A stretch of DNA of 6,671 nucleotides from positions 1 to 6,671 of the forward strand of contig CAZVEH010000075.1 of the NCBI GenBank assembly GCA_964625775.1, given 5' to 3'. The position numbers were made by a program, and so were the translations under genes. The DNA comes from GCA-2786165 sp964625775 (GTDB lineage: Bacteria > Pseudomonadota > Gammaproteobacteria > Legionellales > Legionellaceae). Under the pieces are notes generated by a model that saw nothing but the letters and a program-made list of their open reading frames with translations, had not been told where the DNA came from and searched no databases. Positions 1-5,708 of the stretch are shown here, piece by piece (position 1 is the first letter of the stretch; the number at the start of each line of letters is the position of its first letter).

Positions 1-16
1 GTGCCACACGACAGGA

Positions 17-53
17 GATCCCTCGCTGCGCTCGGGATGACGTGGGGAGTTAC
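17..53 (+). repeat. 37-bp dispersed repeat, left copy of a window-spanning inverted pair
   Basis: This stretch matches the reverse complement of 6619-6655 at 35 of 37 positions. Its core reads ATCCC, then an 11-base middle, then GGGAT, so each copy can itself form an imperfect hairpin, as REP-like repeats do. The sequence style (a CATCCCGAGCG-type core) is one I know as a common intergenic repeat in bacterial genomes. It lies downstream of the lolD stop codon. No transposase is linked to it here. Confidence 0.75.
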
Positions 54-189
54 CTATAAATCTAAGTACAACAATAGTTGGTTTGGTCTGTACTAATCAT
101 ATAGACTCGTAAAATAGCCGTTAATCTTCATTGCCGTAATAGGCTGGATATGAGGGAAAACTCCACTGTCAGGGAAACGCCTCATCATG

Positions 190-870
190 TCATGCCTTGC
201 TTAATTTCCCTTCTCGCAGAGTCAAAATATGATCCATGCGAGATGCCAGGTTGATATCGTGAGTCACGACCACCAAAGCGGTTTGATGACGCTGATTGAG
301 ATCTAGCATCAAATCAAAAATATGAGTGGCTGTATGTTGATCCAAATTACCCGTGGGTTCATCTGCAAACACACATGCGGGTTGTTGTACCAAAGCTCTA
401 GCAATCGCCACCCTTTGACGTTCTCCGCCAGACAACTGACTTGGTTTATGCTCTAAGCGCGCGCCTAGTCCAACCTCTTCTAATATCTTTCGGGCACGCT
501 GAATGGCGTCTGCGTAGGGCAAGTGTGCCAAGAATCCTGGCATAGCAACATTTTCTAATGCAGTAAACTCGGGCAATAAATGATGAAATTGATAGACGAA
601 CCCTAATGTTTCATTTCGCAATTGACATCGGCGGCGTTCATTCAGCACTTGCCAATCAGCGCCTCGGATCAAAACTTGACCACCACTGGGAAAGTCTAAT
701 CCACCCAGTAACTGCAATAATGAACTTTTACCCGATCCAGAAGGCCCCACAATTGCAATCCGAGAACCCATATGGATATCTAAATCAATCCCTTGAAGGA
801 CAGACAAAGACGTTTGTCCATCATGATAGGTTTTTTGTAGATCTTTACAACTGATGATGGGTTTATTCAT
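190..870 (-). CDS. lolD: LolD, lipoprotein-releasing ABC transporter ATPase
   Basis: LolD is the cytoplasmic ATPase of the Lol complex. It hydrolyses ATP to drive release of outer-membrane lipoproteins from the inner membrane to the periplasmic chaperone LolA. All nucleotide-binding motifs are intact: Walker A GPSGSGKSS (residues 42-50), Q-loop Gln94 in VYQFHHLLPEFTALENV, signature LSGGERQRVAIARAL (146-160), Walker B CVFADE (166-171) with catalytic Glu171, D-loop NLD (175-177) and switch His204 in VVVTHD. The QFHHLLPEF stretch and the 226-aa length fit LolD rather than other MacB-type ATPases. The ATG overlaps the 3' end of the permease gene by 8 bp (ATGAATAA), with AGAGG at 880-884 as ribosome-binding site 9 bases upstream, so translation is probably coupled. 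No clear terminator was seen after the stop. The family call is firm. Confidence 0.95.
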   Translation of the reverse strand: MNKPIISCKDLQKTYHDGQTSLSVLQGIDLDIHMGSRIAIVGPSGSGKSSLLQLLGGLDFPSGGQVLIRGADWQVLNERRRCQLRNETLGFVYQFHHLLPEFTALENVAMPGFLAHLPYADAIQRARKILEEVGLGARLEHKPSQLSGGERQRVAIARALVQQPACVFADEPTGNLDQHTATHIFDLMLDLNQRHQTALVVVTHDINLASRMDHILTLREGKLSKA

Positions 871-2113
871 AGTGCAAAGCCTCTGCGATCACAGTTCTCG
901 AAGCACGCCATGCTGGATAGATGGTTGCCAAAAAGCTCAGACCTAAAGCAGTCAATGCCACAATCACGATATCTGAAGCTAAAATTTTTGAAGGTAAATA
1001 ATCTATAAAATAAATACTTGAAGACAACACGTGTAAATCAAAAACAGATTGCAAATAATTCACAATTTCGGTGGCATGACTGGCAAGCAACAACCCACTG
1101 ATAATACCCATCAAGGTACCCATACTGCCTATCAACATACCTTGCACCATAAAGATGCTTAGAATGAGCCCTGGTGTCGCCCCAATCGTACGTAAAATAG
1201 CAATCTCAGATTGTTTATCGTTCACCACCATGACCAATGAAGAAACCAAATTAAAAGCGGCCACACCAATGATCAGCAATAGAATAAGAAACATCATGGT
1301 TTTTTCCATTTTTACCGCATCAAAAAAAGCACCAAAAGATTCGGTCCAATTACCCACCTGATACGCTTCTCCTAACTCATCGCCTAACTGTTGTGACAAC
1401 CTTGGCGCTTGATAAATATTGTCTATCTTCAAACGCAATCCTGAAGCATCATCCGGCTGCATTTGCAATAACTTCTGTGCATCATTGATGTGAATAAACG
1501 CCAATTTGGTATCAAAATTAAACCCAGAGCCCGCGGAAAATACGCCTTTGACCACAAAACGTTTGAATCTAGGCACAATGCCTGCGGGAGAAACGGATGC
1601 CTGCGGAATCATCACCGTAATGGGGTCACCAATGATCACACCCAGGGTTTCCGCTAATCCTCGGCCCAACACAATACCAAAATGCTCCAAATCTGTATCG
1701 CTACCTAAAATCATTTTATCATGCAAGTGGGTAATGGCTTGTTCTTGTTGGGGCAAAATACCCGTCAACAACACTGGCACAACCTGTCCGTTGCTGCTTA
1801 AAATACCCTGCGTACTGACATACGGTGCGATCGCTTTGATTTCATTGCGGTGATCAGCAATTTTTGCCTGCACTGAACGCCAATCACGCACAAAACCATC
1901 CTGAGTGGTGATGGTCACTTCCGGTGCCATACCAAAAAAACGCTTACGGATTTCAGCATCAAATCCATTCATCACAGATAGTACCGTAATCAAAACCATC
2001 ACGCCCATGCCAATGCCTAGCATTGAGCTTAAAGAAATAAAAGAAACAAAATGACTCTTTTTTCGTGCCCGGGTATATCGTAATCCAATAAACAACGCCA
2101 AAGGTTTTAACAT
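863..2113 (-). CDS. lolC: LolC/LolE-family lipoprotein-releasing permease
   Basis: This is the inner-membrane permease of the Lol system, which extracts lipoproteins from the bilayer and hands them to LolA. The 416-aa length is normal for the family. The layout is typical: one N-terminal membrane helix (about 23-49, ending LSVMNGF), a large periplasmic domain (about 50-270), then three helices at about 272-298, 316-345 and 381-401. EIAILRTIGAT (303-313) is the conserved cytoplasmic coupling segment that contacts LolD, and the end YPAWRASRTVIAEALHYE is the usual terminal signature. A proline-bearing loop at about 172-187 (VSPAGIVPRFKRF) is where the LolA-binding hook of LolC lies. Only one permease gene accompanies lolD here, so it may act as a homodimer (LolF type); a second permease elsewhere cannot be excluded. 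It is first in a two-gene operon. No strong Shine-Dalgarno is visible before the ATG, but the N-terminus matches the family. Confidence 0.93.
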   Translation of the reverse strand: MLKPLALFIGLRYTRARKKSHFVSFISLSSMLGIGMGVMVLITVLSVMNGFDAEIRKRFFGMAPEVTITTQDGFVRDWRSVQAKIADHRNEIKAIAPYVSTQGILSSNGQVVPVLLTGILPQQEQAITHLHDKMILGSDTDLEHFGIVLGRGLAETLGVIIGDPITVMIPQASVSPAGIVPRFKRFVVKGVFSAGSGFNFDTKLAFIHINDAQKLLQMQPDDASGLRLKIDNIYQAPRLSQQLGDELGEAYQVGNWTESFGAFFDAVKMEKTMMFLILLLIIGVAAFNLVSSLVMVVNDKQSEIAILRTIGATPGLILSIFMVQGMLIGSMGTLMGIISGLLLASHATEIVNYLQSVFDLHVLSSSIYFIDYLPSKILASDIVIVALTALGLSFLATIYPAWRASRTVIAEALHYE

Positions 2114-2394
2114 GAATGGACTAAATTGGTTAAAAGATGATTGTAGTTAAATTTTCGCTGACAAGATAGAGCCAGCCTCGATCTTTTAGACATATCCTTT
2201 TTTCATATGCAGCCAATGCACATAGTTATCCACAGATTTTGTGGAAGAATGGTCGCTGTCACGACATGATTTGATCAAAAAGTACTCGTCGTCCAGAGCA
2301 CAGCGAAGGTCCTCATGATGGATTTACCAAAAAATATAACATAGATAAACAGGTGTATTACGAGAAAAAAAATAAAGAAATGGAACAGACAGTG
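2114..2394. other. Gene-poor region upstream of lolC, with a possible decayed reading frame
   Basis: No intact gene is visible. Next to lolC, TACAAT (minus strand, 2140-2145) could be a -10 box, but the nearest good -35 (TTGTCA, 2159-2164) is only 13 bases away, so I do not call a promoter. TTATCCACA (2226-2234) matches the DnaA-box consensus and forms a small hairpin with TGTGG (2240-2244). From 2275 to 2394 a plus-strand frame stays open for 40 codons without an ATG. Its polar, lysine-rich end (KKYNIDKQVYYEKKNKEMEQ) runs into the mobile element at 2395 and may be the debris of an older gene. Confidence 0.45.
2389..2394 (+). repeat. Left target-site duplication ACAGTG
   Basis: The six bases ACAGTG lie immediately outside the left terminal inverted repeat and recur in direct orientation at 2961-2966, immediately outside the right one. 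With these boundaries both element ends read CTCGAGTTTAG symmetrically. The preceding G is also shared if the right boundary is moved by one base (2388-2394 and 2960-2966), because CTCGAG is itself palindromic. Confidence 0.65.
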
Positions 2395-2464
2395 CTCGAG
2401 TTTAGCCATTTTTTCTAGAACCGTTCGCCCTGAGGAGCGTGCGTAGCACGCGTCTCGAAGGGTT
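2395..2464 (+). repeat. 70-bp terminal inverted repeat, left copy
   Basis: It is identical to the reverse complement of 2891-2960 at 68 of 70 positions; the differences are at 2447 and 2463. The outer part carries CTCGAG and TTCTAGAA palindromes. The inner part (CCGTTCGCCCTGAGGAGCG, then a centre, then CGTCTCGAAGGG) is a REP-like imperfect hairpin, whose tip here is GCGTGC-GTA-GCACGC. Confidence 0.85.
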
Positions 2465-2489
2465 GGATCTTGAACAGAAAACATAAAAA

Positions 2490-2756
2490 TTATTTTTTCT
2501 TTCGTCGAGCCAAGTAAGATAGTTTTTCCCAGTTACCCGAGATCAGCGCTGCTTTCTTTTTCCTGCTCCATCCTTGAATTTGTTTCTCAGCTCGCAAGGC
2601 TTCGATCCTACTAGGATATTGTTCTGAATATGCAAGTTTAACGGGTAATCTGGTTGCGGTATAACAAGTTGGAAAAGTTTTATTATAATACTGGTATAGC
2701 CTTGCCTCTAAATTATCACTATGCCCAGTATAAAGGTGAGCTGACTTTCTCTGATA
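2490..2756 (-). pseudogene. GIY-YIG (URI-type) nuclease, 5'-truncated remnant
   Basis: The minus strand reads 88 open codons ending in TAA. They match the small single-domain GIY-YIG nucleases that usually run 80-100 aa from a start such as M-x-VYIL. Visible motifs are the second half-motif YTG (residues 9-11), GHSDNLEARL with the catalytic-type Arg19, the RLPVKLAYSEQYPSRIEAL core, and RAEKQIQGWSRKKKAALI, where Glu57 is the metal-binding glutamate, then a basic tail LARRKKK. The first strand bearing the GIY half-motif is missing: a TGA lies in frame at 2757-2759 and there is no ATG in the open stretch. Residues before YTG (YQRKSAH) look like a decayed version of the usual cysteine/aspartate/glycine stretch, perhaps with small indels. 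It lies wholly between the inverted repeats. GIY-YIG family assignment is confident; activity is unlikely. Confidence 0.8.
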
Positions 2757-2892
2757 TCAAGGCGATCGTTAGGCGCTCCATTTGGTCAAATCAGTATTTT
2801 TCAAAGTCTGAAAATCAGCTTGATTTAGATAAATGCTCAGACGAAAAAATCAATTCTCTGATCTATCAGCTCACTTTAAGCCGCTTAAAGAG
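2729..2892 (+). pseudogene. Possible unidentified protein fragment opposing the GIY-YIG remnant
   Basis: The plus strand here reads about 54 codons with a protein-like composition: amphipathic runs such as GELTFSDIKAIVRRSIW and SDEKINSLIYQLTLS. The frame stays open leftward to an ATG at 2654 and rightward through the inverted repeat to a TAA at 2951-2953. The leftward part only mirrors the nuclease remnant on the other strand and the rightward part is repeat, so only this middle looks independent. It could be the 3' end of a transposase, but I cannot name a family, and it may be non-coding. Confidence 0.3.
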
Positions 2893-2960
2893 CCCTTCGA
2901 GACGCGTACTACGCACGCTCCTCAGGGCGAACGGTTCTAGAAAAAATGGCTAAACTCGAG
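2891..2960 (-). repeat. 70-bp terminal inverted repeat, right copy
   Basis: This is the reverse-complement partner of 2395-2464, with 68 of 70 positions the same. The central hairpin tip differs by one base, so it reads GCGTACTACGC here. The frame continuing from the adjacent open stretch crosses this repeat and ends at TAA inside it (2951-2953). Confidence 0.85.
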
Positions 2961-2966
2961 ACAGTG
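2961..2966 (+). repeat. Right target-site duplication ACAGTG
   Basis: This is the direct-orientation copy of 2389-2394, placed immediately after the right terminal repeat. Removing the element and this copy joins the left frame (...GAA ATG GAA CAG ACA GTG) to GAA AAT CAA TCT TAT TGA without changing frame. Confidence 0.65.
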
Positions 2967-3060
2967 GAAAATCAATCTTATTGAATAACATAACCCTAAG
3001 TGGCTCATTTTAGTAGCCGGGTAAAAGGGAAGATGAGTCCATATCATTGCCCTAGCAGTT

Positions 3061-4089
3061 TTATAGCGGACCGCATGACTCGATTGACTTTAGATTATTA
3101 AGTATTTGCTCGCGGTCGTAGACAATTCTTTCCTCATGTAACAGTTCAGTCAGGTATCCCAGCTTAGCAATACTTTTAGTGATAAAAACACGCTGCAACT
3201 GCGAAGCCGATGTACTTGAGCTCGAGCAGTCGAGGTTCGGCCAATACATTAAAGTCGAAAGACTATGATAAGAATTTACCTGGTCTGGAGTATACCAAGA
3301 CTGTCTATTTCGGGATATCCAGCTAAAGTATTCAGTTGTACGTGTAAAATTATCATCTGTCATTGATATATTATATGTTTGAAATTCCGCATATTCCGCA
3401 AAAGGTTGTTTAGAACAATATTCTTGCGCAAGGTGGGTGGGGACTGTAGCCAATGTTTTTCCAAAGTTAAGACAAAGTTCTTCTAAAGGCCCCCACTTTT
3501 CCTCACTACAGTTTTCTAATTTATCCAAAGCCTCCACAGCTTCAATATAAGCATGATATGCGCTGATAATAAGCTGAAAATCAAAATGCTTTGAATGTTG
3601 TACAAGTTCTTTATTCAATGTAAAGCTTAGGCCATTTTCCTCAATATTTTTACATTGCTTTTTCACGACTGCTTCTGTGTCTTTGTCCATAAAGCGATCC
3701 ATCATGAGACACATTCTGGTATCACCTGCCCAAAACGCGTATTCATATGCTGACAAGGGTTGTGTAAAGCGACGTCCCACAGCATCTTCAATATCGTGTT
3801 GCTCCGAAATTAGTCTACATGAAAACTCTTGGTTTTTTTGTAACATATTTTCAGCTTGGGTTTGATTATTTTCACGAGCAAAAGCTACGAAGTATGAAAA
3901 TTCTGAAAGAGGTGGGCAAATTGCTCTAGAAAAAAATTGAGCAGTACTCGTTTTGGATTGTAGTCTGTGTTGAGGGATAATTCGATTTTGCGCTTCTGGC
4001 GCAGAAGTATTCTCGGTTGATAAAGGCGGATTAAGTGTTGTCTCATTGGCTGTCAAACATAAATTAAGTGTATCAACTAAGTTGAGCAT
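3061..4089 (-). CDS. Hypothetical protein of a Legionellales-associated family; candidate effector
   Basis: The 342-aa product has no signal peptide and no membrane helix, and is probably cytosolic or exported by a non-Sec route. I recognise the pattern but no functional name. Residues 107-136 (RRFTQPLSAYEYAFWAGD, then TRMCLMMDRFMD), the HFDF element at 168-171 with its helix, VPTHLAQEYC (216-225) and the SWISRNRQSWYTP stretch (256-268) follow the order of motifs seen in proteins from Legionella-like intracellular bacteria, several of them secretion-system substrates or neighbours. The N-terminal 60 residues are polar and low-complexity. The C-terminus has a glutamate-rich patch (ELLHEER, 315-321) followed by a short polar tail, which is weakly compatible with a Dot/Icm signal. 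It is monocistronic, with a strong promoter and a TAAGG ribosome-binding site 7 bases before the ATG. No catalytic motif is apparent. Confidence 0.75.
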   Translation of the reverse strand: MLNLVDTLNLCLTANETTLNPPLSTENTSAPEAQNRIIPQHRLQSKTSTAQFFSRAICPPLSEFSYFVAFARENNQTQAENMLQKNQEFSCRLISEQHDIEDAVGRRFTQPLSAYEYAFWAGDTRMCLMMDRFMDKDTEAVVKKQCKNIEENGLSFTLNKELVQHSKHFDFQLIISAYHAYIEAVEALDKLENCSEEKWGPLEELCLNFGKTLATVPTHLAQEYCSKQPFAEYAEFQTYNISMTDDNFTRTTEYFSWISRNRQSWYTPDQVNSYHSLSTLMYWPNLDCSSSSTSASQLQRVFITKSIAKLGYLTELLHEERIVYDREQILNNLKSIESCGPL

Positions 4090-4096
4090 AAGTATA

Positions 4097-4101
4097 CCTT
4101 A
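4097..4101 (-). promoter_or_regulatory. Ribosome-binding site of the 342-aa gene
   Basis: The minus strand reads TAAGG followed by 7 bases (TATACTT) and the ATG at 4087-4089. This spacing is near ideal and supports that start codon. Confidence 0.65.
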
Positions 4102-4118
4102 CTCATTTTTTGCTGAGG

Positions 4119-4147
4119 ATTATTCAATAAAAATTTTCAAATGTCAA
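4119..4147 (-). promoter_or_regulatory. Sigma70-type promoter of the 342-aa gene
   Basis: The minus strand shows a perfect -35 TTGACA (4142-4147), a 17-base AT-rich spacer, and -10 AATAAT (4119-4124), which differs from the consensus at one position. Transcription would begin near 4112, giving a leader of about 20-25 bases before the ATG. It is the best promoter match I found in the window. Confidence 0.8.
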
Positions 4148-4236
4148 AATTAGGCACATATTTTTAATTTCAGGAATTATTGAGTTACATGCTCCGTTGC
4201 CTATGCCCGGTAATTTATGCGCGAGATCTAGCGATG

Positions 4237-4265
4237 CTGATAAAAAATTTGATGCAAATTATAGA
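4237..4265 (+). promoter_or_regulatory. Weak candidate promoter of the propeller-barrel operon
   Basis: CTGATA (4237-4242) and TATAGA (4260-4265), 17 bases apart, each match consensus at four of six positions. This would leave an untranslated leader of about 90 bases containing the 14-bp palindrome at 4309-4322. It is offered only as the best spaced pair in the 273-bp divergent region; other weak pairs exist. Confidence 0.25.
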
Positions 4266-4308
4266 ACCAATATTTGCAATTAAACTTGATTGTGCTAGCT
4301 TAGGTTTA

Positions 4309-4322
4309 GAGTGTATACACTC
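4309..4322. promoter_or_regulatory. Perfect 14-bp palindrome, possible operator
   Basis: GAGTGTATACACTC equals its own reverse complement and lies 40 bases before the propeller gene's ATG. Its size and position suit a dimeric repressor site, but no known regulator's consensus is recognised. Confidence 0.3.
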
Positions 4323-4362
4323 GCTACTTATCTGTTTTCAGAAAAATCATTTGGAGCTCTTC

Positions 4363-4896
4363 ATGAAAAAGGATTTTCTTAGCTTTCTACAAAAACCTTC
4401 TAATTGCTTTTTTTTTGTATGTATTTTTTTTCTAAGTACCACAAGTCATGCCCTCCCCTTTAATATTGTTCCCAAAGAAGGAGTTGCCTTTCCCACCACA
4501 GTCAATCAAGGTAGCACTGCAACAGCCTATTATACGGTGTCCAATAAAACCACATCCGCGCGCAACAACAATTTTGTGAAATACTTACCCCCGAATGTAT
4601 CGCAGGTGACCCAAGGGGGTACTTATGATGATACATGTGGGTCAAGCTTTAACTTGGCTGCTAAGGGACAAACGGGCGATAGCTGTACCTTACAACTTAC
4701 CGTTTCAGGGGCTGTCAATGGCTATACGCCCAATCCTCAGAACCATCTTTTTGTTTGCTTTCCCGGCGGGAAAACTTGCGCGGGGACCGCATTTTCATTG
4801 AATGTGTCACAAACCACTCAAAGCACACCATCATTGTCGTTTGCCTATTTTGCAAACGAAGGTGCTCCAGGTGCAGATCAAGCGTTCTCATGCTAA
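4363..4896 (+). CDS. N-terminal half: signal peptide and Ig-like domain
   Basis: As it stands this part would give a 177-aa exported product. The signal peptide has a lysine start (MKK), a very hydrophobic core rich in Phe (FFFVCIFFLS) and a cleavage-type end SHA before LPFN. The mature part resembles a domain I associate with Legionella/Coxiella-type secreted proteins: PTTVNQGSTATAYYTVSN, then YLPPNVSQVTQGGTYDDTCG, then GDSCTLQLTVSG and HLFVCFPGGKTCAGTAF. This alternation of beta-strands with two likely disulfide pairs suggests an Ig-like adhesion or anchoring fold. The last about 25 residues (SFAYFANEGAPG and on) are the outer strands of propeller blade 1, so the fragment ends inside a blade. 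Whether it is stable alone is unknown. Confidence 0.65.
   Translation: MKKDFLSFLQKPSNCFFFVCIFFLSTTSHALPFNIVPKEGVAFPTTVNQGSTATAYYTVSNKTTSARNNNFVKYLPPNVSQVTQGGTYDDTCGSSFNLAAKGQTGDSCTLQLTVSGAVNGYTPNPQNHLFVCFPGGKTCAGTAFSLNVSQTTQSTPSLSFAYFANEGAPGADQAFSC
4894..4896 (+). other. In-frame TAA inside the first propeller repeat
   Basis: The codons run TCA TGC TAA ATC AGC. The residue normally found here is free to vary between Cys and Ile. A single change from AAA, GAA or TCA would produce TAA. TAA also ends other genes in the window (for example 5686-5688), so it is not a reassigned codon. Confidence 0.8.
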
Positions 4897-4920
4897 ATCA
4901 GCACCACAGGTGATGATTTC

Positions 4921-5688
4921 GTGTCTTGTAACCCTGCCAGCATAACTAATACTCGATCTGTTGCTGTTAACCCTGCGAATACATTGGTTTATTTTGGCCT
5001 AATAGGTACTAATCAGGTTAACTCTTGCCCTATTCAGAGCGATGGCTCAATCGGAACTTGCGTAGACTCATCTCCAAATCAAACATTTTACTACCCTAAT
5101 GGCTTGGGATTTAATCCAGGCGGAGATCATCTCTATGTGACACACGTTAACCCTGGCCTGTATGTTTGTGACATTAATCTTAGTACGGGTGTTGCAGATC
5201 CTTGTGTTTTAACGGGTAGTGTTGATATAAACCCATATTCTTTGGGTGTGGTGGTTAACTCAACCAACACCATTGCCTATGTCACTGATGCAAACGGAAA
5301 TGTTTACTTATGTGCCATAGGTTCAGGCGGTGCGTTTACCAGTTGTCAAAGCAATGCGACAATATCAGGTGCGTATGGAGTAGCGATTCAAGGAAATTAT
5401 TTATACGTGACGACTCAACAAAACGACGTGTACAAATGCTCTATCAGTAGTGTCAACGGATCTCTTAGCGCTTGTTCTACCACTGGTGGCTCGATATTCG
5501 GTGCTTCTCAAGGCATAGCTATTAACGCAGCGGGTTCAGTAGCTTATATTGTAGACAGCAGTAACAGCCCCAACTTAGTAAAATCTTGCGATATTGCAGT
5601 TAACACCGGAGATCTTTCCAACTGTGTCGATCAGACGCCTACTTCTGTAACCATATCGACACTCTCAGGAATTGCTATTTCTAAATAA
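4921..5688 (+). CDS. C-terminal half: Cys-paired beta-propeller repeats, no signal peptide
   Basis: A GTG at 4921 could restart translation to give 255 aa; AGGTG at 4908-4912 lies 8 bases before it, within the coding frame. The segment carries five complete Cys-x-Ile repeats (SCPIQSDGSIGTC, VCDINLSTGVADPC, LCAIGSGGAFTSC, KCSISSVNGSLSAC, SCDIAVNTGDLSNC), each followed by a G-hydrophobic-A/G segment and a Tyr-ending strand. It ends GIAISK, half a blade. The missing strands lie in the upstream half (SFAYFANEG), as expected if the propeller ring closes by pairing its N- and C-terminal strands. Without the upstream export signal the product would stay in the cytoplasm, where such disulfides rarely form, so independent function is doubtful. 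Confidence 0.55.
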   Translation: MSCNPASITNTRSVAVNPANTLVYFGLIGTNQVNSCPIQSDGSIGTCVDSSPNQTFYYPNGLGFNPGGDHLYVTHVNPGLYVCDINLSTGVADPCVLTGSVDINPYSLGVVVNSTNTIAYVTDANGNVYLCAIGSGGAFTSCQSNATISGAYGVAIQGNYLYVTTQQNDVYKCSISSVNGSLSACSTTGGSIFGASQGIAINAAGSVAYIVDSSNSPNLVKSCDIAVNTGDLSNCVDQTPTSVTISTLSGIAISK

Positions 5689-5695
5689 AAAACAT

Positions 5696-5700
5696 AAGGA
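5696..5700 (+). promoter_or_regulatory. Ribosome-binding site of the barrel gene
   Basis: AAGGA lies 8 bases before the ATG at 5709. A nearer ATG (5704) would give only ATG GCA TGA, and its spacing of 3 bases is too short, so 5709 is the real start. Confidence 0.7.
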
Positions 5701-5708
5701 AAGATGGC

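Larger units (their letters stand above)
2395..2960. mobile_element. 566-bp MITE-like element with 70-bp inverted termini and 6-bp flanking duplication
   Basis: The element is bounded by 70-bp inverted repeats that are 97% identical and flanked by a direct ACAGTG, the footprint expected of a transposition event. The interior of about 426 bp has no intact transposase. It contains a truncated GIY-YIG nuclease frame on the minus strand and an opposing open frame on the plus strand, so it is non-autonomous as it stands. The near-identity of the ends suggests recent insertion, gene conversion between the ends, or continuing selection on the repeats. An alternative is two independent copies of a dispersed repeat in inverted orientation, but the exact flanking duplication argues against that. 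Confidence 0.65.
4363..5688 (+). pseudogene. Secreted Ig-like plus beta-propeller protein, split by an in-frame TAA
   Basis: One frame encodes a 441-codon protein interrupted only by TAA at 4894-4896 (codon 178). In order it has a signal peptide (1-30, ending SHA), an Ig-like domain (about 31-150) and a six-repeat propeller (about 155-441). Each repeat has a Cys-x-Ile, a short turn, a second Cys, then a G(I/V)A(I/V)-N segment and an A/V-Y strand. The stop occupies the variable x of the first Cys-x-Ile; the other five repeats have P, D, A, S and D there. That shows the halves were once one protein and that a point change is the likely cause. Start choice: ATG 4363 has GGAG at 4353-4356 and a proper signal peptide; open frame back to 4180 lacks these. 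Its function is unknown; related lactonase/NHL-like propellers bind ligands or proteins. It lies 20 bases before the barrel gene. Read-through or a sequencing error is possible. Confidence 0.8.

Noticed and set aside
606..854. Plus-strand open frame of 82 codons
   Set aside because: It lies entirely opposite lolD, whose motifs are all intact, and has no recognisable protein features.
1155..1853. Two plus-strand open frames (1155-1361 and 1506-1853)
   Set aside because: Both lie opposite the intact permease gene and show no domain; they are shadows of it.
2275..2484. Minus-strand open frame of 69 codons
   Set aside because: It crosses the left end of the mobile element and most of one inverted repeat, with an arbitrary-looking translation; not a credible gene.
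3002..3018. GGCT/AGCC hairpin downstream of the 342-aa gene
   Set aside because: Only four base pairs with a nine-base loop and no T-tract; too weak for a terminator.
3677..3865. Plus-strand open frame of 62 codons
   Set aside because: It lies inside the 342-aa gene on the other strand, over its best conserved motifs.
4180..4362. Upstream extension of the propeller frame to 4180
   Set aside because: It would put 61 poorly structured residues before a good signal peptide; the ATG at 4363 has GGAG at proper spacing.
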